A stretch of 8,223 nt of DNA from Planctomycetales bacterium (GTDB lineage Bacteria > Planctomycetota > Phycisphaerae > SM23-33): assembly GCA_030592655.1 (NCBI GenBank), contig JAUVIQ010000145.1, positions 1 to 8,223 on the forward strand, written 5' to 3'. Shown piece by piece: positions 1 through 6,558 of the stretch. A program made the translations under genes and the position numbers. The notes beneath the pieces were generated by a model. The model was not told the origin of the DNA, ran no database searches, and saw only the letters and a program-made list of their open reading frames with translations. Every line of letters begins with the position of its first letter. Position 1 is the stretch's first letter.

Positions 1-1
1 G

Positions 2-2995
2 GATTTGGGCATTCCCGACCCGCTCGGTGGAGCAACCGTCGCTCCCGATCACCTCAACGATGCAATTACAGGTCAGCGTCTGCGACTGTGCAGCCTCTTA
101 TCCGGCAACGGTGAAAAGCCGAATCTTATCGTCGCCTCAGCCGTGGCGCTGCTCCAGCCGGTACCGAAGTACGAGGTGCTCACAGCCGCGAGGATGCCTC
201 TATGCACAGGTAGCGAGACGGACCCGCGAAAATTAATCGAATGGCTGATCGATTCCGGATTCGAGAGCGTCGATGCCGTTGATCGGTCCGGCGAATTCGC
301 CCGTCGGGGCGGGATAGTCGATATTTTCCCACCGGCTGGACTTCTACCCGTGCGGGTCGAGTTCTTCGGCGACAAAATCGAATCCATCCGCCGGTTCGAC
401 CCCGATACGCAACGCTCAACCTCGCAAATCACAGGCTGCGACCTGGTGGCGATCTCCGCCGGAAGGGAAACCGACCCGGATATGACGACACACCTGCCGG
501 ATTATCTGCCCGACGGGTCAATCCTCTGCCTCATCGGGCCGGACGATATACGCTCAACAACCCAGGTGTTCCGCAGTCGTCTCGGTGGGCTGGGTGGCAC
601 GGTCAATCTGGAGCGCAGCGGAAGATTGGCCGTGGTGAAAATGTCGGCCTTTGGCGAGTCGGGTCTCAACGACAAGAGCATCTCGATGGGTATCCGCTCG
701 CTCCAGCAGTTGGAGAATCCCGTCGAATCGCTGAACGAACTCGACGCTCTTCTCGTCGAAAACGAAGTCCGGGTATATTGCGAAAACCAGGCAGAGAGAG
801 ACCGCTTCGGCGAGATACTGCTCCGGGACCATACCGAACTGGCTGCGAAGGTCTGGACTGGTATCGGGCACGTCAGTTGCGGATTTCACTGGCCCGCCCA
901 GCGACTGGTAGTCGTCGGGCATCACGAGATTTACCATCGTTACGCTCGTCGCCGTCGGCTTCGTCATGTTCGCGCGGGCAGGCCCATCGAGAGTTTTCTC
1001 GATCTGTCCGAGGGCGATTACGTCGTCCACGTAACTAACGGTATCGCCCGGTTCGTCGGTTTTAAGATGCTTTCGACGGACGGCCGCCCCGAGGAGTTCC
1101 TGACGCTCCGTTTCGCCGGCGGCGCGCTTCTGCACGTTCCGGTAACGGAGATTCAACTGGTGCAGAAGTATGTCGGCGCAGGGCGTGCTCGGCCGACGCT
1201 GAGCCGGCTTGGCTCTTCGGCGTGGTCGTTGCGGAAGGAGCGAGTCGCCGAGGCTACGCGCGACCTGGCAGCCGAGTTGCTTCGACTCCAGGCGATACGG
1301 AATTCCGCACTGGGGATAAGTTACCCCGACGAGAGCGAATGGATGGAGCGATTCGAGCAGGAGTTCGTCTATACCGAGACGCCCGACCAGATAACGTCGA
1401 TGCGGCAGATTCGCGGGGATATGGCCTTGGCTCGCCCGATGGACCGCCTTCTGTGCGGAGATGTCGGATTCGGTAAGACCGAACTGGCGATGCGGGCGGC
1501 ATTTCGCGTAATCGAAGCCGATCGGCAGGTGGCGGTGCTCGTTCCGACGACGGTCCTTGCCGCACAGCATTACCGCACCTTCAGTGAGCGGTTCGCCGAT
1601 TATCCCGTCGAGATCGAGGTACTCTCGCGTTTTCGCACCAAAGGCGAGGCTGCAAAAATCGCCGAAGCCGCCGCCGCGGGAAAAATCGACATCCTCATCG
1701 GCACGCATCGAATGCTTTCGTCCGACGTGCGATTCGCCAAACTTGGCCTGGCGATTATCGACGAAGAGCAGCGGTTCGGCGTCGAGCACAAAGAGCACCT
1801 CAAGCGGATGCGGGCCGACGTGGACGTTCTGACAATGACGGCTACGCCGATCCCGCGAACGCTGCACATGGCCCTGATGGGCCTGCGGGATATTTCCTCC
1901 CTTGCAACAGCGCCTATGGACCGTCGGGCCATCCATACCGAAGTTTGCCGGAGCGACGAGAAGCGAATCCGCACCGCCATTCTGCATGAACTCGACCGCA
2001 AAGGCCAGGTGTTCTTCGTCCACAATCGCGTCTTCGATATCGAATCGGTCGCCGACCGCATCCGGTCGCTCGTTCCAGAGGCCCGCGTCGAAATCGGTCA
2101 TGGTCAAATGCCCGAACGCGCGCTCGAAAAGACGATGCTACGCTTCGTCGCCGGCGATATTGACGTGCTGGTTTGCACGACGATTATCGAATCAGGCCTG
2201 GACATCCCGTCGGCTAATACGATGTTCATCGACAATTCCGACCGCTTCGGACTGGCACAGTTGCATCAGTTGCGAGGTCGGATAGGACGCTATAAAAATC
2301 GGGCGTATTGCTTCATGTTGCTTCCGAGAAGCCGTTCCGTCAGTCGAATTGCCGCCCAGCGTCTTAAATCCGTCGAGGAGTTCTCCGATCTTGGAGCGGG
2401 TTTCAGAATTGCCATGCGCGACCTGGAAATTCGCGGCGCGGGAAATATCCTCGGCTCCGCCCAGAGCGGGCACATAGCGGCTGTGGGGTACGAACTATAC
2501 TGCCGGATGCTCGAACAGGCGGTTGCCCGGATGCGAGGCGAAGACCCCGTCGAACCGCCGAAAAAAGCACACGTGGAACTGGCGACGGAAGTCGGCATTG
2601 CCAGATCGTACATCTCGTCGAATCGTCAGCGGATGGAGGTCTATCGTCGTCTGGCTGCGTGCCGGACGGGCGATGAGTTGTCGCAGTTGTCATCCGATCT
2701 GGACGACACCTTCGGACCGGTCCCGCCGGTCGTGAGCGATCTGCTGACCATCACGGAAATCCGCCTGTTGGCAGGCGGGCTTGGCATCAGACGGATCGTC
2801 CTGATGAAACCTGATGTGGTGTTCTCCGTTACCAACCCCGCGTTGGCTGATTCAGCCCTTGCGTCCCTGGCGGGGAGCGTTCGCCTGATCGATGAACGAA
2901 CCGTACACTGGCGCCCCCCACCGGCATACCTGGAAGGTCCGACTTTGTTGACGGTACTACTCAGAAGATTGCAGCAGGCGGCGGAGAAGGTATAA
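2..2995 (+). CDS. mfd: Transcription-repair coupling factor Mfd (5'-partial)
   Basis: Mfd is a cytoplasmic ATP-dependent DNA translocase that pushes RNA polymerase stalled at a lesion off the template and recruits UvrA for nucleotide excision repair. The reading frame is already open at base 2 and the first visible residues match the inside of the UvrB-like module, so the TTG at base 5 is not a real start; roughly 75-150 N-terminal residues lie upstream (E. coli Mfd is 1148 residues). Counting from base 5: UvrA-binding module with VRVEFFGDKIES from residue 116; CarD-like RNA-polymerase-interaction domain starting at GDYVVH (337-342); Walker A GDVGFGKT (485-492); DEEQ Walker B (586-589); TATPIPRT motif III (612-619); CTTIIESGLDIP (724-735); arginine-finger motif RGRIGR (757-762); C-terminal TRCF domain from about 857 to 960. 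All helicase motifs look intact. A peptidyl-prolyl isomerase gene follows after 11 bases. Identification is very secure. Confidence 0.97.
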   Translation, partial: DLGIPDPLGGATVAPDHLNDAITGQRLRLCSLLSGNGEKPNLIVASAVALLQPVPKYEVLTAARMPLCTGSETDPRKLIEWLIDSGFESVDAVDRSGEFARRGGIVDIFPPAGLLPVRVEFFGDKIESIRRFDPDTQRSTSQITGCDLVAISAGRETDPDMTTHLPDYLPDGSILCLIGPDDIRSTTQVFRSRLGGLGGTVNLERSGRLAVVKMSAFGESGLNDKSISMGIRSLQQLENPVESLNELDALLVENEVRVYCENQAERDRFGEILLRDHTELAAKVWTGIGHVSCGFHWPAQRLVVVGHHEIYHRYARRRRLRHVRAGRPIESFLDLSEGDYVVHVTNGIARFVGFKMLSTDGRPEEFLTLRFAGGALLHVPVTEIQLVQKYVGAGRARPTLSRLGSSAWSLRKERVAEATRDLAAELLRLQAIRNSALGISYPDESEWMERFEQEFVYTETPDQITSMRQIRGDMALARPMDRLLCGDVGFGKTELAMRAAFRVIEADRQVAVLVPTTVLAAQHYRTFSERFADYPVEIEVLSRFRTKGEAAKIAEAAAAGKIDILIGTHRMLSSDVRFAKLGLAIIDEEQRFGVEHKEHLKRMRADVDVLTMTATPIPRTLHMALMGLRDISSLATAPMDRRAIHTEVCRSDEKRIRTAILHELDRKGQVFFVHNRVFDIESVADRIRSLVPEARVEIGHGQMPERALEKTMLRFVAGDIDVLVCTTIIESGLDIPSANTMFIDNSDRFGLAQLHQLRGRIGRYKNRAYCFMLLPRSRSVSRIAAQRLKSVEEFSDLGAGFRIAMRDLEIRGAGNILGSAQSGHIAAVGYELYCRMLEQAVARMRGEDPVEPPKKAHVELATEVGIARSYISSNRQRMEVYRRLAACRTGDELSQLSSDLDDTFGPVPPVVSDLLTITEIRLLAGGLGIRRIVLMKPDVVFSVTNPALADSALASLAGSVRLIDERTVHWRPPPAYLEGPTLLTVLLRRLQQAAEKV

Positions 2996-2996
2996 T
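2986..2996 (+). promoter_or_regulatory. -10-like element (GAAGGTATAAT) at the mfd stop codon
   Basis: A perfect TATAAT (2991-2996) overlaps the mfd stop codon and ends 10 bases before the ATG of the isomerase gene. A weak -35 candidate, TTGCAG at 2969-2974, lies 16 bases upstream. A start site 6-8 bases after the box would leave a leader of only a few bases. The GAAGG in front could pair with 16S rRNA but ends 16 bases from the ATG, which is long for a Shine-Dalgarno. The box also sits inside a short inverted repeat, GGTAT-AATC-ATACC (2989-3002). The identical 11-mer precedes the methyltransferase gene. TATAAT also occurs by chance inside coding DNA (for example at 3199), so this is a candidate only; the gene may instead be read from the mfd transcript. 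Confidence 0.4.
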
Positions 2997-3006
2997 CATA
3001 CCAGCG

Positions 3007-4212
3007 ATGAAACGAGTTGCGATAATCCTGATTTTGGTCTCGCTTATCGTCGGATGCGACCGGTTCAAGCGGAAGGACCACATCATCCAGCCTGACGAGG
3101 AAGCGCCCGCTACCTTGCCGACTACCCAACCGACGGAGAACCCCGTCGTCAACACCGAACCACAACCCAAGCCGCCTGTTTCGACCCGTCCGTCGCCGTA
3201 TAATGTTCTCAGCAAGTCCGAGGTCGTTACCGCTGCGGCGCTCCAGGTCAACGATCAATTTATAACCATCGACCAGGTGCTGCACCCTGTCGGTCCAACG
3301 TTTACCAAACTCGCCGCCGGCGCGAACGAGAGAACCTTTCGCGCCAAGGCCCTTGGCTTGATCCGCGAACAAATCCGAATTCAGGTCGAGCACGTGCTCC
3401 TTCTGGCCGAAGCGAAAAACTTCCTTACCGATCCCGAAAAAGGACAGGTTTCCGAAGAGGTCGCAGATAATCTTCGCCAAGCCGTCGCCGAGATGGGCGG
3501 AAGCAAGGTGCGATTCGACCGGCACCTTCGCACAAAAGGCACGGACCTGGAAACCTGGCTAAAGCAATTGACCGAGGCGCTGCTGATTCGCCGTTACATG
3601 CAGAACCGCCTCGGCAGGCAAATCGTCGTCGGTAGGCGCGCGATGTGGAAATACTACGTCGAGCACCGGAAGGAATTCTCAAAACCAACCCGCGCGCAGA
3701 TGCAGATAATTTCCGTCCCCATCAAAGGTTTTCTTCCGACAGACCGAAATATAACCGATGCGGACCGCCAGGAGGCCCGGAGCAAGGCAAGGAAACTTAT
3801 CGATAAGGCCGCCGACGAACTGACGAAGGGGGGGAAATTCGACGACGTCGCCAAGAAGTCAAGTCGAGGCCCGATGGCATCGTCCGGCGGAACTTGGCCT
3901 CTGATGGAACGGGGAAGCTTCCGCGCCGAAGCCGTTGAGGAAACCGCATTCGCCCAGGGGGCTGGACGAACGAGCGGGATCATCGAAACGCCTAAGGGTT
4001 TCTACATCGTCAAGACGCTGGAGATCAAGCCGGGCGTAAAATCCTCATTCGAGGAAGTCCAGGAGGCAATCGCCGATAAACTTCGCCGGAAGCAATTCGG
4101 CAAACTTGCCTGGGAGTATCGCGTCAAACTCTATACCAAAGCGGTCATCATCGCGCCCGAACGCTTCGAGCGCCGCGCAGTCGCTAAAGCGGTGCGGAAG
4201 TACAGGAAGTGA
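3007..4212 (+). CDS. SurA/PpiC-like peptidyl-prolyl cis-trans isomerase lipoprotein
   Basis: Predicted envelope foldase of 401 residues. The N-terminus is a lipoprotein signal: MKR, a hydrophobic stretch (residues 4-16), then lipobox IVG-C with lipidated Cys17. Asp18 follows; in E. coli an Asp at this position keeps lipoproteins in the inner membrane, but whether that rule applies here is unknown. Residues about 27-66 form a Pro/Thr-rich tether. A SurA-N-like helical chaperone region spans about 75-220, and a parvulin-type rotamase domain about 229-341, with the typical SGGTW (293-297), AF (314-315) and an ending of the IIETPKGFYIVKTLE type. A basic helical tail closes the protein. It probably helps secreted or outer-membrane proteins fold, with proline isomerisation in the rotamase domain. 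The ATG is well supported because it gives a complete signal peptide directly. It lies 11 bases after mfd, a neighbour pair I recall from other didermic bacteria. Whether the rotamase is catalytically active cannot be read from sequence alone. Confidence 0.85.
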   Translation: MKRVAIILILVSLIVGCDRFKRKDHIIQPDEEAPATLPTTQPTENPVVNTEPQPKPPVSTRPSPYNVLSKSEVVTAAALQVNDQFITIDQVLHPVGPTFTKLAAGANERTFRAKALGLIREQIRIQVEHVLLLAEAKNFLTDPEKGQVSEEVADNLRQAVAEMGGSKVRFDRHLRTKGTDLETWLKQLTEALLIRRYMQNRLGRQIVVGRRAMWKYYVEHRKEFSKPTRAQMQIISVPIKGFLPTDRNITDADRQEARSKARKLIDKAADELTKGGKFDDVAKKSSRGPMASSGGTWPLMERGSFRAEAVEETAFAQGAGRTSGIIETPKGFYIVKTLEIKPGVKSSFEEVQEAIADKLRRKQFGKLAWEYRVKLYTKAVIIAPERFERRAVAKAVRKYRK

Positions 4213-4219
4213 ACAGGTT

Positions 4220-4267
4220 ACTTCTGCGTTCCAAACTGGTTACCGAAGTCGCCGGTTTGTCAGAAGT
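4220..4267. terminator. Stem-loop between convergent genes, possible bidirectional terminator
   Basis: Two nested inverted repeats form one hairpin: ACTTCTG (4220-4226) pairs with CAGAAGT (4261-4267), and inside it CAAACTGG (4232-4239) pairs with CCGGTTTG (4252-4259) with one U-G wobble on the plus-strand RNA; the loop is 12 bases. The total is 15 pairs with a 5-by-1 internal loop. It lies just after the isomerase stop codon and its right arm covers the stop codon of the convergent acetyltransferase (4260-4262). There is no T-run on either side, so it is not a classical Rho-independent terminator; it may block polymerase or protect the 3' ends from exonucleases. The wobble becomes an A-C mismatch on the minus strand, so pairing is better for the isomerase transcript. 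Confidence 0.45.
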
Positions 4268-5450
4268 TGTCCACGGCGTAGTAGAAGTGGGGTTTGACCG
4301 GGAACATTTTCTCCAGAATCGCAACTGACTCACCGGACGCCTTCAGGAGGCCGTTCGCCACCATTACCGAAGCGCTGTTGTATCCATACAAAAGTTGAGC
4401 CAATGCCCATTGCGGCATTCGGGCTGACGGTCCGGCGGCGGGTCGGCTGACCTTTAGACGCCCCGACGACCAGGAAAGACCGACGCTGTCAAGGTTCGTT
4501 CGGATATTCAATCGGCCTGGGCTGTCCATCCGACGGGCAAGGTCGGCTTCGACTGTCTTGAGGGCCGAGGCAGTGTTAATCATGCGTACCATTGCCCCGG
4601 CGTCCCGGCGGTACGTTACCTCCTTACGGATGCCCAGCGGCAGGCAGAACCCGATGAAGGCGTCATCTTCGGGCAGGACGAATTCGATCTGCTCCAGCCT
4701 GTGCCCCCAGGCGATTTTCCCCGCTGCCCGGAGGATGTCCCCAAAAACCGCCGGCGTAGTAAAGCCGACCTCCACAATCCGGGCTACGAGAGGCTCCCCC
4801 TCATAGACGAAGTACCCAGCCGGTCGTCCGGCCTTGTCGATGGCCACCTTGCAGACCGCCTTGATACCCCACTGCAAGCCCTTGCGAAAGGGAATCCATT
4901 GTTTCGGGTCGCGGTGGACGGGTCCGGTTCGTCCTGCGTTGTTCTTGTGATACATCGCAAGAACGGCCTTGAGGTATTTCGGGCCGTAGGCCACAAATCT
5001 ATAACCGGCCGGGGTTACGATCTCCGCGTCGCGGACGGCGATCCTGAAGCAGATGTGTGGAAACGCCTCGGCATATCCGAACCTCGGATAGAAACCCGCG
5101 ATCCCCAGGAGCATCGAAACGTCGAAACCCCCCTGCCGCATCCAGCGCAGCGAATTGACCATCACCCGCCGGGAGTATCCCTTGAGCCTGTGATCATTGT
5201 GTGTCTCGACGGCGGCAATGCCTCCCATGCGGACTTCCTGCGAGCCGATCTGCTGACGGAAATCAACGATCTGCACACTGCTGACATCCTTGCCGCCTAT
5301 AATGAGAGACAACTTATGCCGTTGCGGCGGTATGGCGATTACCCGGATGTCGGCATCGACGGGCTTATTCAGGTCTTCGGGTCCCGTTACCGGGATAAAT
5401 CCCCTGCCACTGCGAGCGCCTTTTCGGGATGTCCTTTTCGATTTCGACAT
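4260..5450 (-). CDS. Eis-like GNAT family N-acetyltransferase
   Basis: Predicted cytoplasmic acetyltransferase of 396 residues, the usual size of the Eis family (two GNAT folds plus a C-terminal SCP2-like fold). The acetyl-CoA-binding motif is HNDHRLKGYSRR (84-95), with R88-x-x-G91 matching the GNAT R/Q-x-x-G-x-G/A pattern except for Ser93. The Eis-type motif GFYPRFGY covers 119-126, so Tyr126 falls where Mycobacterium tuberculosis Eis has its general acid Tyr126. The protein ends in DNF, giving a C-terminal Phe carboxylate like the one Eis uses as general base. Residues about 290-396 resemble the SCP2-like domain. The N-terminus is a basic leader (7 Lys/Arg in the first 17 residues) not typical of Eis, and the usual first helices look shortened. 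No good alternative start exists before Met75. Eis enzymes acetylate amines such as aminoglycosides and lysine side chains; the substrate here is unknown. It is a single gene with its own promoter, convergent with the isomerase. Confidence 0.8.
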   Translation of the reverse strand: MSKSKRTSRKGARSGRGFIPVTGPEDLNKPVDADIRVIAIPPQRHKLSLIIGGKDVSSVQIVDFRQQIGSQEVRMGGIAAVETHNDHRLKGYSRRVMVNSLRWMRQGGFDVSMLLGIAGFYPRFGYAEAFPHICFRIAVRDAEIVTPAGYRFVAYGPKYLKAVLAMYHKNNAGRTGPVHRDPKQWIPFRKGLQWGIKAVCKVAIDKAGRPAGYFVYEGEPLVARIVEVGFTTPAVFGDILRAAGKIAWGHRLEQIEFVLPEDDAFIGFCLPLGIRKEVTYRRDAGAMVRMINTASALKTVEADLARRMDSPGRLNIRTNLDSVGLSWSSGRLKVSRPAAGPSARMPQWALAQLLYGYNSASVMVANGLLKASGESVAILEKMFPVKPHFYYAVDNF

Positions 5451-5459
5451 TCTATTATC

Positions 5460-5491
5460 TTTATATAAACAGTTCTTGTCCCTGAAATCAA
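5460..5491 (-). promoter_or_regulatory. Candidate sigma-70-type promoter of the acetyltransferase gene
   Basis: Read on the minus strand, TTGATT (5491-5486) is followed after 18 bases by TATATA (5467-5462), or after 20 bases by TATAAA. The box ends 11 bases before the ATG at 5450. No purine-rich Shine-Dalgarno is seen; the bases just before the ATG are A/T-rich. The AT-rich core TTTATATAAA (5460-5469) is itself a perfect palindrome and might also be bound by a regulator. The predicted leader would be about 3-5 bases. Confidence 0.45.
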
Positions 5492-5514
5492 CGGCGGATT
5501 CGCTGGAAATAACC

Positions 5515-5573
5515 TTCTGACTTTAAGAGTGGTCATTCGCAGTCAGGAAATCCTGTGGACATCGTAGCCACGG
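5515..5573. repeat. Cluster of short inverted repeats between endonuclease and acetyltransferase genes
   Basis: The 139 bases between the endonuclease stop and the acetyltransferase start hold no gene. Three overlapping inverted repeats are visible: TTCTGACT (5515-5522) with AGTCAGGA (5541-5548); CAGGA-AA-TCCTG (5544-5555); and CTGTGG (5553-5558) with CCACGG (5568-5573, one G-T pair). They overlap, so only some can form at once. None is followed by a T-run in the direction of the restriction operon. They could be a weak terminator for that operon or an operator upstream of the acetyltransferase promoter. Confidence 0.25.
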
Positions 5574-5589
5574 TGCCGGACTTCAGGTT

Positions 5590-6558
5590 TCAATTCTCGT
5601 AAGGTCCAAGAAATCGTTCGCCATTGAAATGAATCAGATGGGTCGGGGATTCTGCTATCCATACCTCGGTTTCCCATGATATTTCAGTGATGTATTTCGT
5701 CATGGTTCGCTGATCGAGGAACGTTGTCACGTAAACAAGTCCCGCCTTCGAACCGACAAAAAGTTCTTTCAGCTCCTGCCGTCGCTTCGGATTTACTGGT
5801 CCGTGACTGGTGACTGCCTCAATCAGGACAAGCCAATTCTTTTTTATATGGTGCACAACAACATCAGGCATCTTGCCATGCTTTTCGATTTTCACACCGA
5901 GCGATCGAAGCGCGCCAGAGTCGAAGTAGGCCCACTTTTTCTGCGTATCACCCACGTAGATGACCTGTCCACCGGGCGTGAATAAAGGACAGAAATCCTC
6001 GATGATTTTTTTGACCAGAACGTTTTGCCCCCCTGGAGACAGCCGAATTCCTTCACCGTTTGCCATCTTCACGGGAATACGCTGCATATCACGTTCCCGT
6101 GCATAAGTCTCCTTCAACATTTCGACTTTACGCAGATATTCCTTCAGATGCTTACGCCATCCGGACTTGCCGAACTGCCGCACCAGTTTGAGTGCTGCGG
6201 GCTCAATCTGATAGACCGCCTTGGGGCTGTTCGTCGGACGCGAAGGGTTGTCTGCGTTCGGTATAACGAATGTCGCCTGGACGAATTGGTGTATTGTCTG
6301 GCGGCGCACGGTTTCGCGCGTGTTCGGCGCATATTGCTTGCCATAGTGCTTTGCAAAGAACTCCATCATCGGCGTAATGCCCATAGGGGGATCCTGCGAG
6401 TTGGCCCAATTATCATCCGGCTTGAGGTTGAGCAGCGAGAGCAGCGTCAAAGCAGAACGCTCGTTTATCTGCTGCCGGGGGAAGCCAAGCGACTTCAGGA
6501 CTTCCAGCGCCTCCTTGATCTTCTGCTCTGCTTTGTCGGTACTCGACTTTTTACTCAT
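5590..6558 (-). CDS. Type II restriction endonuclease, PstI/BsuBI family
   Basis: Predicted endonuclease of 322 residues, close to R.BsuBI (316) and R.PstI (326). PstI and BsuBI cut CTGCAG (CTGCA^G) as PD-(D/E)xK-type nucleases. Residues about 1-130 look like a helical, possibly winged-helix DNA-binding part; the catalytic part occupies about 165-322. Family hallmarks are GGQVIYVGDTQKK (196-208), HGKMPDVVVHH (227-237), LIEAVTSHGPV (245-255) and the C-terminal WETEVWIA (295-302) with HFNGERFLGPY (310-320). P231-D232 and E247 are the likely metal-site acidic residues. The gene starts inside the end of the methyltransferase gene (8-base overlap, 6551-6558), so the two are co-transcribed and probably translationally coupled, with modification made before restriction. 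No frameshift or missing motif is seen, so it is probably active. CTGCAG as target is inferred from the family. Confidence 0.92.
   Translation of the reverse strand: MSKKSSTDKAEQKIKEALEVLKSLGFPRQQINERSALTLLSLLNLKPDDNWANSQDPPMGITPMMEFFAKHYGKQYAPNTRETVRRQTIHQFVQATFVIPNADNPSRPTNSPKAVYQIEPAALKLVRQFGKSGWRKHLKEYLRKVEMLKETYARERDMQRIPVKMANGEGIRLSPGGQNVLVKKIIEDFCPLFTPGGQVIYVGDTQKKWAYFDSGALRSLGVKIEKHGKMPDVVVHHIKKNWLVLIEAVTSHGPVNPKRRQELKELFVGSKAGLVYVTTFLDQRTMTKYITEISWETEVWIAESPTHLIHFNGERFLGPYEN

Noticed and set aside
5..7. TTG as the start codon of mfd
   Set aside because: The frame is open upstream of it and the protein would begin in the middle of the UvrB-like module; the gene runs off the window edge.
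554..2107. 517-residue open frame on the minus strand inside mfd
   Set aside because: It is antisense to a region with all Mfd helicase motifs. Long antisense frames are common in GC-rich genes, and its translation shows no recognisable domain.
3199..3204. TATAAT as a promoter inside the isomerase gene
   Set aside because: It is in coding sequence for the Pro-rich tether, has no gene start downstream in that direction, and is probably chance.
2641..3525. 294-residue minus-strand open frame across the mfd-isomerase junction
   Set aside because: It is antisense to two well-supported genes and has no family features.
4701..5468. 255-residue plus-strand open frame opposite the acetyltransferase
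   Set aside because: The minus-strand protein carries the GNAT and Eis motifs; this frame is its shadow.
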